DNA of 64,000 nucleotides from Oscillospiraceae bacterium (lineage in GTDB: Bacteria > Bacillota > Clostridia > Oscillospirales > CAG-272). The notes beneath the pieces were generated by a model. That model was given only the letters and a program-made list of their open reading frames with translations, had not been told where the DNA came from and searched no databases. Position numbers and translations under genes: made by a program. The stretch lies in the NCBI GenBank assembly GCA_015064355.1, contig SVSJ01000012.1:1-64000 (forward strand), given 5' to 3'. Shown here piece by piece: positions 16,938 to 24,769 of this stretch. Within the stretch, counting starts at the first letter, position 1; each line of letters opens with the position of its first letter.

Positions 16938-17580
16938 TGAAAAAAAGTATTATTTAGCAGAAATACATATGTTTGAAAAAGAAGGTACATTTTTTGTGTT
17001 TCTGCCATGCAATTTGCAATTATTTGAAGTGGATGGTGATACATATAAGAAGCTTAAAAAAATGTCAGACACATTTGGAACACAAATTCCTATAGACGTA
17101 ATTGATGATGATTTCCTTGAGGCAGGAATAATTTATGAATCTGATAAACCCCAATGGGATGTAATTAAATCGCACTACGAATTATCTCAAAAGGTCAACC
17201 AAGAAGAGCAGACAAATCCTCCAATTACTAATACTGTTTTACAGATTGCAAACGACTGTAATTTGAATTGTATCTATTGCTATGGTGATGGTGGATCCTA
17301 TGGACGCAAACGCGAATTGATGACGCTAGAAACTGCTAAAAAAGCCATAGACCTTATGGTGGCAAACAGCGAAGGTTTAGAAGAACTGTTGGTAATTTTC
17401 TTTGGTGGCGAGCCTTTAATTAACTTCGATGTTGTGAAGGGAGCTTTTGATTACTGCAAGAGTCTTGAGCAAGACATTGGTAAGAAGTTTCACTTTAGTA
17501 TGACAACGAACGGAACCATTCTCAATGACGAAATATATCGTTTTATTAAAGACAATAAAATATCTGTTAGCAGGAATTAA
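16927..17580 (+). CDS. Radical SAM peptide maturase, 3'-truncated
   Basis: The first ~95 residues form a small domain like the leader-binding part of RiPP maturases. The radical SAM core follows, with its 4Fe-4S motif C111-xxx-C115-xx-C118 (CNLNCIYC), then FFGGEPL and SMTTNGT. At residue ~215 (DNKISV) family members continue with a strand and glycine-rich turn and, later, a SPASM cluster domain; here the frame ends at once with SRN and a stop. About half the enzyme is missing, and the DNA after the stop has different composition. The copy is probably non-functional. Confidence 0.75.
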   Translation: MDSNEKKYYLAEIHMFEKEGTFFVFLPCNLQLFEVDGDTYKKLKKMSDTFGTQIPIDVIDDDFLEAGIIYESDKPQWDVIKSHYELSQKVNQEEQTNPPITNTVLQIANDCNLNCIYCYGDGGSYGRKRELMTLETAKKAIDLMVANSEGLEELLVIFFGGEPLINFDVVKGAFDYCKSLEQDIGKKFHFSMTTNGTILNDEIYRFIKDNKISVSRN

Positions 17581-17589
17581 GACCACCAC

Positions 17590-17618
17590 TTGACAATCAT
17601 TTCAATCTATGCTATACT
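17590..17618 (+). promoter_or_regulatory. Consensus sigma-A promoter of the methyltransferase operon
   Basis: A perfect TTGACA and a TATACT are separated by 17 bases, starting 10 bases after the truncated radical SAM gene. It drives a ~220-base leader with a short reading frame and a terminator. Confidence 0.85.
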
Positions 17619-17649
17619 AACCACAATATTTTTTGAAAGGACCACGGCA

Positions 17650-17754
17650 ATGACAGCTTATTTCGCAAAAATGCTTCTTAATAACGTAATTGTGCACGGC
17701 ATGACTGTTCCTTATTGGCAGGCGTCGGGCTTGTGTTGTCGTACCCAAATATAG
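17650..17754 (+). CDS. Leader peptide of the methyltransferase operon (34 aa)
   Basis: ATG follows GAAAGGA by 8 bases, about 25 bases after the transcription start, and encodes 34 residues ending ASGLCCRTQI. The last third of the frame (GGCTTGTGTTG at 17728-17738) can pair with the left arm of the downstream terminator. This is the geometry of ribosome-controlled attenuation, known for several antibiotic-resistance genes. No run of one amino acid is present, so nascent-peptide or drug-induced stalling is more likely than amino-acid starvation. Confidence 0.5.
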   Translation: MTAYFAKMLLNNVIVHGMTVPYWQASGLCCRTQI

Positions 17755-17791
17755 TTTTCGCTCTGTTTTACAGGCTATGATATTAGGTTGA

Positions 17792-17834
17792 CGGTGCAAG
17801 TCGGAGAAAAGTTCGATTTGCACCGATTTTTTAT
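17792..17834 (+). terminator. Attenuator terminator just upstream of the methyltransferase
   Basis: CGGTGCAAGTCGGA pairs with TTCGATTTGCACCG (14 bp, two wobble pairs) around a GAAAAG loop, followed by six T. It lies between the promoter and the ribosome-binding site TTGGAGG of the gene, so the default outcome should be premature termination. An alternative helix with the leader-ORF segment at 17728-17738 would prevent it. Confidence 0.8.
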
Positions 17835-17848
17835 TTGGAGGAATCATT

Positions 17849-18637
17849 ATGGAAAGAATTGAAGCAATAAACGCATATTACGAATCATACGACGAAGATC
17901 ACAGACTCACAGTGCGTCACGGAATGGTTGAATTTCTGACAACTGTTCACTATATTGAGCGTTATCTGAAGCCGGGAATGCGCATACTGGAGATAGGCGC
18001 AGGAACCGGGCGGTACTCTCACCATTTTGCTCGGCAAGGTTATGAAGTGGACGCGGTTGAACTGACGGAGTGCAATATTGAGGTTTTTGGAAAAAACACA
18101 GAGCCCGGCGAGAGCGTGACAATTCAGCAAGGAGACGCGGTCGATCTCTGTAATATTCCCTCTGATCGATACGATATAACCCTGCTTCTCGGCCCGATGT
18201 ATCATTTATACACAGTCGAAGACAAGCGCGCTGCTATGAGCGAGGCTATCAGGGTAACGAAAAAAGGCGGTGTTGTGTTTGCCGCCTACTGCAACTGCGA
18301 CGCAACCGTATACCAGTTCTGTTTTGGTAAGGGGGCTATCAATCTGGAACAGTACCAGCCGCTGATCGACCCCGAAACCTTCGCACTCAGCTCAACACCA
18401 CGGGAAATTTTCGCCCTCTACCGCAAAGAAGACATTGACAGGCTTATGGCGGGCTTTGAGGTTACGCGGCTGCATTACGTTGGGACTGATATGCTCACGA
18501 GATTTATAACGGAAACGGTGGACGAAATGGATGACGAGACCTTCGCAAAGTATATGAAGTACCACATCTTCATCTGTGAGCGGCCTGATATGGTGGGTGC
18601 GACCAATCATATACTTGATATTTTCAGAAAGGAATAA
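17849..18637 (+). CDS. Class I SAM-dependent methyltransferase (262 aa)
   Basis: The SAM-binding motif I is clear (ILEIGAGTGRYSHHFA, ~45-60), followed by an acidic strand end (VDAVELTECNI) and the motif IV region DITLLLGPMYHLY. It is a small Rossmann-fold methyltransferase of the kind that acts on small molecules or RNA; the substrate cannot be told from sequence. Control by a leader peptide and attenuator, and coupling to a GNAT gene 3 bases downstream, suggest inducible drug or toxin resistance. That is inference. Base composition is clearly more GC-rich than the island to its left. Confidence 0.75.
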   Translation: MERIEAINAYYESYDEDHRLTVRHGMVEFLTTVHYIERYLKPGMRILEIGAGTGRYSHHFARQGYEVDAVELTECNIEVFGKNTEPGESVTIQQGDAVDLCNIPSDRYDITLLLGPMYHLYTVEDKRAAMSEAIRVTKKGGVVFAAYCNCDATVYQFCFGKGAINLEQYQPLIDPETFALSSTPREIFALYRKEDIDRLMAGFEVTRLHYVGTDMLTRFITETVDEMDDETFAKYMKYHIFICERPDMVGATNHILDIFRKE

Positions 18638-18640
18638 AAA

Positions 18641-19192
18641 ATGATATTTGAAAGCAAAACAATACGTCTGAAAAACGGAGAAACCGTGGTGTTGAAGAGT
18701 CCGGCGCCCGGTGATGGAGCAAAGATGCTCCGTTATATCAAAACCGCCTGCTCTGAGACGGAATACCTCGCCAGATACCCGGAGGAATGGGATGGTGTTT
18801 CCGTGGAAAACGAGGAGCAATGGATCAAAAACGGCAGGGAATCGGGCAGCACTGTGCTGATTTCGTGTTACGCTGACGGAGAGGTGGTAGGAAACTGCGA
18901 GATAAGATTTCACACCGGGATGAAGGACAGTCATCGTGCAACGGTGGCAATCGCAATCCTCAAAAAATTCTGGGGACTTGGCATCGGCTCTGCTATGTTT
19001 GAGGAGCTGATCGCGGCGGCAACGTCCCACGGCGGCACAGAGATAGTTGAGCTTGAATTCATGGAAGGAAATGACCGGGCCCGCGCTCTATACGAAAAGT
19101 TCGGCTTCAGAATCGTGGGAGAGCGGCCAAATGCGTTTAAATTGAAAGACGGAAGCATTAAGATGGAATACTTTATGCAAAAAGTGTTGTGA
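18641..19192 (+). CDS. GNAT-family N-acetyltransferase (183 aa)
   Basis: The acetyl-CoA binding motif A is present (KKFWGLGIGSAMFEELI, ~108-124), followed by motif B (NDRARALYEKFGFRIVGE). The beginning, FESKTIRLKNGETVVLKSP, matches RimJ/RimL-like or aminoglycoside-type GNATs of Firmicutes. It transfers acetyl from acetyl-CoA to an amine; the substrate is unknown. It is cotranscribed with the methyltransferase and so is under the same attenuator. Confidence 0.8.
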   Translation: MIFESKTIRLKNGETVVLKSPAPGDGAKMLRYIKTACSETEYLARYPEEWDGVSVENEEQWIKNGRESGSTVLISCYADGEVVGNCEIRFHTGMKDSHRATVAIAILKKFWGLGIGSAMFEELIAAATSHGGTEIVELEFMEGNDRARALYEKFGFRIVGERPNAFKLKDGSIKMEYFMQKVL

Positions 19193-19204
19193 TACCTCCC
19201 TTCC

Positions 19205-19233
19205 TTGACATAGTATCCAGGTTGTGATATACT
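19205..19233 (+). promoter_or_regulatory. Consensus promoter of the CARF nuclease gene
   Basis: TTGACA and TATACT are separated by 17 bases, with a ribosome-binding site TTGAGGTG before the ATG. The gene should be expressed constitutively. Confidence 0.85.
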
Positions 19234-19283
19234 AAAGTAAAAGAACTTGCACAGAACTGTGTCTTCTCCATTGAGGTGAAAAA

Positions 19284-20540
19284 ATGACATACATAGAGTT
19301 TTTCGATAAGCCTTCAATAGAAAATATCTGCTCCTGCTTGGCAAAAGTGCCGGACAGGGTCATCTTTATCGGCAGCGATTCGCGAAAAATGAAGCGCAGG
19401 ATCGCCGACTACACCCGAGTATTTAATGACCGGGGGGAGAACATTGAGTTCCTCTTCAAGGCAATTTCCCAGAACCACCTTGACAATGCTGTAAGAGTTC
19501 TTTCGGAGATCGTGGAAACATACGACAACTGTATGTTTGACATAACGGGTGGAGCTGAGACCTTGAACGTCGCCCTTGGTATCGTTTATTCCAAGTACTC
19601 CCACAAGAACATCCAGATCCAGCGATTTGGAATAAGGAGCAACAAGGTGTACGACTGCGACAAGGACGGCAACGTCATGTTCGAGACGGAACCCAAGCTT
19701 ACCATAGAAGAGAACATCAGGATCTACGGCGGCGACATATCCTACGGCGGAATTGGCGAAGGCAAATGCTACAAATGGGATATGAACTCCAAGTTTGAAG
19801 AGGACGTCAAGAGAATTTGGGACGTGTGCAAATACGATGTTCGCGCGTGGAACGCCCAGGTGGGTATTTTCGGTGCGATCAATTCTGCCGGCAACACTTC
19901 AGAAGGTGGCCTTACGACCGTTGTTATGCGTGATGAGTTGGATTCTTATTTCCGCAAAAACAAGTTGAGCTACGATAAGTCCAATGGAATTATCAGGCGC
20001 CTTCGCGGACTGGGCCTTATAACCAGGTACGAGGAAGAGCCGGATACTGTGACCATATCATACAAGAGCAGACAGGTGAAGCGCTGTCTCACCGTTGCCG
20101 GGCTGGCACTCGAGCTGAAGATCTACTCCACTATAAGAAGTGTCACAGATGACGAAGGCAGAAAAATATACAACGATGTAATGAACGGTGTAGTCATCGA
20201 CTGGGACGGAAAGTTCCATGACGAGGATACAGACAAGATAATCGACACGGAAAACGAGATCGATGTCCTCGCCATGCATAACCTTATCCCCGTTTACATT
20301 TCCTGCAAGAACGGCAACGTAACCTCTGACGAGCTGTTCAAGCTCGATACTGTTGCAGAGCGCTTTGGCGGCAAGTATTCGAAGAGGGTGCTTGTGGCAA
20401 CTGCCCTGAACACAATGAAGGATAAGGGTATTTACGTCCGTCAGCGAGCAAAAGACATGAATATAATTCTCATTGAGGACATCCAAAGCCTCAGTGACAG
20501 GGAGCTTGAAGACAAGCTCAAGAATCTGTGGAACACATAA
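19284..20540 (+). CDS. CARF-domain nuclease, Card1/Can2-like (DUF1887 type), orphan
   Basis: The N-terminal ~150 residues form a CARF (Rossmann-like) domain with RVIFIGSDSRKMKRR and the ligand-loop motif DITGGAE (86-92). A winged-helix-like linker lies around 195-265. The C-terminal ~150 residues form a PD-(D/E)xK nuclease: NEIDVLA (E325, D327) followed by ISCKNG (K342). In Card1 and Can2 enzymes, cyclic oligoadenylate made by a type III CRISPR complex binds CARF and switches on DNA and RNA cleavage. The position before the lysine pair is Ser rather than the common Glu. No cas gene or repeat array lies in this window, so its activator is unknown. The 418-residue length fits the family. Confidence 0.82.
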   Translation: MTYIEFFDKPSIENICSCLAKVPDRVIFIGSDSRKMKRRIADYTRVFNDRGENIEFLFKAISQNHLDNAVRVLSEIVETYDNCMFDITGGAETLNVALGIVYSKYSHKNIQIQRFGIRSNKVYDCDKDGNVMFETEPKLTIEENIRIYGGDISYGGIGEGKCYKWDMNSKFEEDVKRIWDVCKYDVRAWNAQVGIFGAINSAGNTSEGGLTTVVMRDELDSYFRKNKLSYDKSNGIIRRLRGLGLITRYEEEPDTVTISYKSRQVKRCLTVAGLALELKIYSTIRSVTDDEGRKIYNDVMNGVVIDWDGKFHDEDTDKIIDTENEIDVLAMHNLIPVYISCKNGNVTSDELFKLDTVAERFGGKYSKRVLVATALNTMKDKGIYVRQRAKDMNIILIEDIQSLSDRELEDKLKNLWNT

Positions 20541-20572
20541 TACAATAACATGAATCAGGAAGGAACAACAAA

Positions 20573-21799
20573 ATGAGAGCAAAACTGATTAAGAAAATTT
20601 TTGCCGACACAGCCTTCGTCCATACAGGCGGAAGCGAGGCGGAACTTCGTGTTGCCGAATACCTCAAGAACACCTGCAGGGAGCTTGGTCTTGAGGCTCA
20701 CCTTGAAGAGTTCGAGGTGGATATGGCGACAGTACACGAGGCAACCCTTACTGTGGACGGCAAGAGCATCAACTGCAAGGGCTATCTCTGCGCAGGCAGC
20801 GGTGAGATCGAAGCGCCACTTTATTATCTGACGGAAACTGACAGATACTCTCTCTCCCTTTGCCGCGGCAAGATAGTGCTTATTGACGGCTACCTTGGCA
20901 GATGGAGATACAAGGACATTCTTGACAACGGTGCTGTGGGCTTCATTACATACGACGGAAACGTTAACTTTGCTGACCGTGATATAGACCACCGCGAGCT
21001 TCGCGCCGTAGTGTCCGAGGGCCAGAAGATCCTTGGCGTAAATATCAACGCAAAGGACGCTGTTGCGATCGTAAACGGCAACGGCAAGTGCGCAAAGATC
21101 ACAATCAAGCAGGACGAATACAAGGGCAAGTCGCACAACGTTGTGGTAGACCTTCCCGGTGAGATCGACGAGCAGATCGTGTTTACCGCACATTACGACA
21201 CAACATCCCTGTCCCAGGGTGCATACGACAATATGTCAGGATGCATCGGCCTTATCGGTATGGCTGAATATTTCAAGAAGAATCCTCACCGCTACGGTAT
21301 GAAATTCGTCTTCTGCGGAAGTGAAGAAAGAGGACTCCTGGGCTCCAAGGCGTACTGTGCCGCTCACGAGGAAGAACTCAAGAACATCGCACTCAATATC
21401 AACCTTGATATGATCGGCTGCATTATGGGCAAGTTTATCGCCTGCGCAACAGCTGAAATGGCTCTCGTTAATTATATTACTTACTTTGGCAACGAGCTTG
21501 GATTCCAGGTTAAAGCTTACCAGGACGTGTACTCCAGCGACTCCACTCCTTTTGCTGATCGTGGTGTTCCTGCTGTGTCCTTTGCAAGACTTGCGGGAGG
21601 CAACCTTGCGCCCATCCACAACAGTTACGACACCAAGGCCGTTATGAAGGTTGAACATATGCAGAAGGATATTGATTTCATCACCGCCTTTGCATCTCGT
21701 ATGGCAAACGCCGCAATTTGCCCCGTTGCCCGTGAGATTCCCGACAATATTAAAGAAAAGCTCGACGAATATCTCCTCAGAAAACGCAAAAAGATGTAA
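20573..21799 (+). CDS. M28-family zinc aminopeptidase (408 aa)
   Basis: The two-zinc ligands are visible: HYDTT (H207), GAYDNMSG (Asp), SEERGLLGS (catalytic Glu then zinc ligand), NLDMIGC (Asp) and a late His in APIHNSYDT. A PA-like insert lies between ~95 and 175. Enzymes of this family remove N-terminal residues from peptides. No signal peptide is seen, so it acts in the cytosol. It follows the nuclease gene by 33 bases with a good ribosome-binding site (GGAAGGA) and may be cotranscribed, though no functional link is known. Confidence 0.85.
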   Translation: MRAKLIKKIFADTAFVHTGGSEAELRVAEYLKNTCRELGLEAHLEEFEVDMATVHEATLTVDGKSINCKGYLCAGSGEIEAPLYYLTETDRYSLSLCRGKIVLIDGYLGRWRYKDILDNGAVGFITYDGNVNFADRDIDHRELRAVVSEGQKILGVNINAKDAVAIVNGNGKCAKITIKQDEYKGKSHNVVVDLPGEIDEQIVFTAHYDTTSLSQGAYDNMSGCIGLIGMAEYFKKNPHRYGMKFVFCGSEERGLLGSKAYCAAHEEELKNIALNINLDMIGCIMGKFIACATAEMALVNYITYFGNELGFQVKAYQDVYSSDSTPFADRGVPAVSFARLAGGNLAPIHNSYDTKAVMKVEHMQKDIDFITAFASRMANAAICPVAREIPDNIKEKLDEYLLRKRKKM

Positions 21800-21815
21800 C
21801 TCAAAACAATACACC

Positions 21816-21848
21816 AAGCCCCGGACATAGTTCGGGGGTTATTTTTTT
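21816..21848 (+). terminator. Terminator after the M28 peptidase gene
   Basis: AAGCCCCGGA pairs with TTCGGGGGTT (one G-G mismatch) and is followed by a run of T. Confidence 0.75.
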
Positions 21849-21871
21849 GAGTTAAATTCTCGAGAACACCA

Positions 21872-21900
21872 TTGACAGTCGCTTGACCGCGTGGTATAAT
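21872..21900 (+). promoter_or_regulatory. Consensus sigma-A promoter
   Basis: TTGACA and TATAAT are separated by exactly 17 bases, about 65 bases upstream of a lipoprotein gene. Confidence 0.9.
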
Positions 21901-21964
21901 ATTTGTGGTGGAATCAGTGTGGATTCACTGTCTATGATTTATTATTTCATTTTGGAGGTATCAT

Positions 21965-22384
21965 ATGAAAAGAATTGTTGCGTTGCTATTATCCATTGTG
22001 ACTCTTTGCGCATTTGTGAGCTGTACTGGTAAGGCGAACACAGTTGTTACTGTAGAGTCAATAGTCAATAAGTTTTCTGAAAAGCAATACCATGTACAAA
22101 ACTACAATGCAGAGGAGATAGCATTTGTTGCAGGAAACTTTTCGGCTGCTAATCTTGAGCTTAACGGAGAGATTTCTACGGTAGTTCATATAATTGACTC
22201 TAACCTCAGTACTCCGCAGTTTGAATTTGTCTACGTTTACGAGTTTACTGATAAGACCGATGCAGAGGCTTTTGCGGAAAACAGAATGGCGTATGTTGAG
22301 ACTCTTGATGGAGGCAATTGCGTATTATTTGGCAGTATAGTTATATTCGGTAACTCTCCGCTGATCGCTGAGATCGGGAAATAA
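21965..22384 (+). CDS. Lipoprotein of unknown function (139 aa)
   Basis: The N-terminus MKRIVALLLSIVTLCAFVSC carries a lipobox (FVSC, Cys20). The rest forms a compact alpha/beta protein with a FEFVYVYEFTDKTDAEAF strand-helix element typical of small surface lipoproteins, but no family is recognised. A GGAGGT ribosome-binding site and a consensus promoter lie upstream. It should be anchored to the outer face of the cell membrane. Confidence 0.7.
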   Translation: MKRIVALLLSIVTLCAFVSCTGKANTVVTVESIVNKFSEKQYHVQNYNAEEIAFVAGNFSAANLELNGEISTVVHIIDSNLSTPQFEFVYVYEFTDKTDAEAFAENRMAYVETLDGGNCVLFGSIVIFGNSPLIAEIGK

Positions 22385-22501
22385 TTCTATCACAAAAGCA
22401 GATATACGGTTGATAGAAATTATATTTTTGGTTTTACCCACTTACCTACGCCATAGATTAATGGTATAATTTTGTATATTTGCAGTAGGGAGGTGAGTGC
22501 A

Positions 22502-22942
22502 ATGAGAAGCAGAAATAAGGCGTATGACGAAGAATACAAGCTGACTGACGACTCGGAGAAAGACTCCAAGAGAGTTCTCACAGGATTTGGCTTGTTCTTT
22601 CATGTACTGGCGTTTGTTGGGTTCTTCATGTATATGGTAGCGTATCAGCGCCCTGTGATCGGTCACTCACTTGCCAAGATCGACTATTACATATTTGTGC
22701 TTGACACCATTCCCGCGTTTGTCGCGTACCTTATTGAGGCGACTTGGGCGGTAATCAAGGAGCAAAGCACGTTCCGCGTGATTAAGTTCGTCCTTGTCAC
22801 AATGGCAGCCACTATGTTTTCATGGGGACTCTTCCAGGAAATGTATATAGTAGCACTGAGATGGAACGTGGTGTCAATAGCAGTGTTCGTGCTGGAGTGT
22901 ATATCCCTCTACCGATACAAGACCTACAGAGAAATTGAATAA
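22502..22942 (+). CDS. Four-helix membrane protein of unknown function (146 aa)
   Basis: The start is the ATG 6 bases after GGGAGGTGA; an earlier in-frame ATG has no such site. After a charged 30-residue cytoplasmic head come four hydrophobic segments (FGLFFHVLAFVGFFMYMV, YIFVLDTIPAFVAYL, FVLVTMAATMFSWGLF, VVSIAVFVLECISLY). No catalytic or transport motif is visible. Confidence 0.65.
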   Translation: MRSRNKAYDEEYKLTDDSEKDSKRVLTGFGLFFHVLAFVGFFMYMVAYQRPVIGHSLAKIDYYIFVLDTIPAFVAYLIEATWAVIKEQSTFRVIKFVLVTMAATMFSWGLFQEMYIVALRWNVVSIAVFVLECISLYRYKTYREIE

Positions 22943-22946
22943 CAAA

Positions 22947-22975
22947 AAATCCTCGTTAATTCGAGGATTTTTGTT
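22947..22975. terminator. Bidirectional terminator between convergent genes
   Basis: AAATCCTCG pairs with CGAGGATTT, with A-rich sequence on the left and T-rich on the right, so it can stop transcription from both the rightward membrane-protein gene and the leftward tspO gene. Confidence 0.8.
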
Positions 22976-22978
22976 ATG

Positions 22979-23455
22979 TTACCGGTTGAGCCACCAGATG
23001 CCGAAGTTCAGGTATCCGGCGAATGCCACCCACAAGGCGTAGGGAATCTGCAGATACGCGGCAGTTTTGTTGATCTTTGCGTAGTCTGCAATGGTCTTGA
23101 TGATCAGCGCGAGAAGAACGAGCAGCCAAATAAACGCAGGAAGAAAAGCCCTGAGATTAAAGAAAATTATGCTCCAGGCGAAGTTGAACACAAGGCTTGC
23201 TGAGTAGATGCTTATTGCGGATTCCTTGTCATCGCGGGATGCTGTGGGATCTGTCGCGATCATTGCAGCGCTCACGCCCATCAGCACATAAAGAACGGTC
23301 CACACAATAGGGAACAATATGGACGGCGGAGACAGAGGCGGTGTGTCAATTTCGCTGTAGATGTCCATATTTCCACGGGTCAGAAACGCGGACAACCCTC
23401 CTATGGCTAATGCGATAAGTATAGAAATAATATAGGGCTTGATTTTCGGTTTCAT
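22979..23455 (-). CDS. tspO: TspO/MBR family membrane protein
   Basis: The 158-residue protein has five membrane helices and the conserved family pattern: PPLSPPSILFPIVWTVLYVLMG, cut here to its core, and the late NFAWSIIFFNLR and PYALWVAFAGYLNFGIWWLN motifs rich in Trp, Asn and Tyr. TspO proteins bind porphyrins or other small ligands in the membrane. A GGAGGAG ribosome-binding site lies just upstream of the start. It is the only leftward gene in this stretch. Confidence 0.9.
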   Translation of the reverse strand: MKPKIKPYIISILIALAIGGLSAFLTRGNMDIYSEIDTPPLSPPSILFPIVWTVLYVLMGVSAAMIATDPTASRDDKESAISIYSASLVFNFAWSIIFFNLRAFLPAFIWLLVLLALIIKTIADYAKINKTAAYLQIPYALWVAFAGYLNFGIWWLNR

Positions 23456-23512
23456 GGTAACTCCTCCTTTTTACTACACATATATGCATTCCCCGCGGGA
23501 AATATGCTTCTG

Positions 23513-23541
23513 TTGACAGGGCGGCTTCGTTGGTGTATAAT
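23513..23541 (+). promoter_or_regulatory. Consensus promoter for glycerate kinase
   Basis: TTGACA and TATAAT are separated by 17 bases and lie 30 bases upstream of the start codon. Confidence 0.9.
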
Positions 23542-23570
23542 TTAATCAGTATTAATTAACGGAGCGGCTT

Positions 23571-24719
23571 ATGAAAATAACTGTAGCTATAGATTCATTC
23601 AAGGGAAGCCTGTCAACCTTTCAGGCAGGAGAGGCGGCAAAGCGCGGAATATGTAAGGTATTCCCCGAGACCGAGGTGGTAGTATGCCCCCTTGCAGACG
23701 GCGGTGAGGGAACAGTATCCGCTATTGTCAGCGGCGCAGGCGGTGAAATGCAGCAAATAACTGTCACAGGTCCTCTTGGGGACAAGGTGGTGGCAGAATA
23801 CGGCATCGTTAAAGAAACTGGCACTGCAATAATCGAGATGGCGGCGGCAGCGGGTATCACCCTTGTTGCACCGGCTGAGAGAAATCCCTTGCACACCACA
23901 ACCTACGGTGTTGGCGAGATGATCGCAGATGCTATATCAAAGGGATGCCGCAAGTTTATCGTGGGAATCGGCGGAAGCGCAACCAATGACGGCGGAATCG
24001 GTATGCTGTCGGCTCTCGGATTTGCGTTTCTGGATAAAGACGGAAAGCCTGTACCCCAAAGAGGCGCAGGTCTTGGCCGGATCGAGACGATTGAGACCGG
24101 TGGGGCTATGGCTGAGCTTGCGGAATGCCGGTTCCACGTGGCGTGTGACGTGAAAAATCCCCTGTGCGGTCCTCTTGGATGCAGCGCGATATACGGCCCG
24201 CAGAAAGGTGCTACACCGGAGATGGTAGAGATCATGGACGGTTGGCTCGAAAAATACGCGGAGCTCTCAAAGACTGTGTGCCCGGATTCTGATGCAAATT
24301 ACCCCGGAGCCGGTGCGGCAGGTGGCCTTGGATTTGCGTTCCTTTCTTATCTTGGCGGCACACTTGAATCGGGAATCGAGCTCGTAATGGATGCTGTGGG
24401 ACTTGAGAAGCACATCAAAGAGTCCGATGTTGTTGTAACGGGTGAAGGCCGCCTTGACGGTCAGTCCGCTATGGGAAAGGCACCGGTGGGTGTGGCTCGA
24501 CTGGCGAAAAAATACTCAAAGCCTGTCGTGGCCTTTGCGGGATGTGTGACAGACGACGCGGCAGAATGCAACGTGCAGGGAATCGACGCGTTCTTCCCCA
24601 TACTCAGAGCCCCCTGTACTCTCGAGGAGGCAATGGACGTTGATAAGGCCTTCGCCAACCTGACGGCTACAGCCACACAGGCGTTCAACCTTGCCAAAAC
24701 CTTTTGGAATTTGAAATAA
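23571..24719 (+). CDS. Glycerate kinase
   Basis: The protein is a full-length (382 aa) member of the GlxK/GarK glycerate kinase family: it starts MKITVAIDSFKGSLS, has the ADGGEGTV motif (~40) and GIGGSATNDGGIGM (~132), and ends with VVTGEGRLDGQSAMGKAP. It phosphorylates D-glycerate to 2- or 3-phosphoglycerate, feeding lower glycolysis. The gene is monocistronic, with its own promoter and terminator. Confidence 0.92.
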   Translation: MKITVAIDSFKGSLSTFQAGEAAKRGICKVFPETEVVVCPLADGGEGTVSAIVSGAGGEMQQITVTGPLGDKVVAEYGIVKETGTAIIEMAAAAGITLVAPAERNPLHTTTYGVGEMIADAISKGCRKFIVGIGGSATNDGGIGMLSALGFAFLDKDGKPVPQRGAGLGRIETIETGGAMAELAECRFHVACDVKNPLCGPLGCSAIYGPQKGATPEMVEIMDGWLEKYAELSKTVCPDSDANYPGAGAAGGLGFAFLSYLGGTLESGIELVMDAVGLEKHIKESDVVVTGEGRLDGQSAMGKAPVGVARLAKKYSKPVVAFAGCVTDDAAECNVQGIDAFFPILRAPCTLEEAMDVDKAFANLTATATQAFNLAKTFWNLK

Positions 24720-24725
24720 ATAAAG

Positions 24726-24755
24726 AAAACGCTCATTTCTTGGGCGTTTTTTGTT
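24726..24755 (+). terminator. Terminator after glycerate kinase
   Basis: AAAACGCTC pairs with GGGCGTTTT and is followed by TTGTTTTATT. Confidence 0.75.
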
Positions 24756-24769
24756 TTATTCGAATAAAA

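Noticed and set aside
18392-19030. 212-codon leftward frame opposite the methyltransferase and GNAT genes
   Set aside because: Antisense shadow with no ribosome-binding site or recognisable domain; the rightward genes carry clear SAM and acetyl-CoA motifs.
20555-21193. 212-codon leftward frame opposite the M28 peptidase
   Set aside because: Shadow of a gene with full M28 zinc motifs; no start signals.
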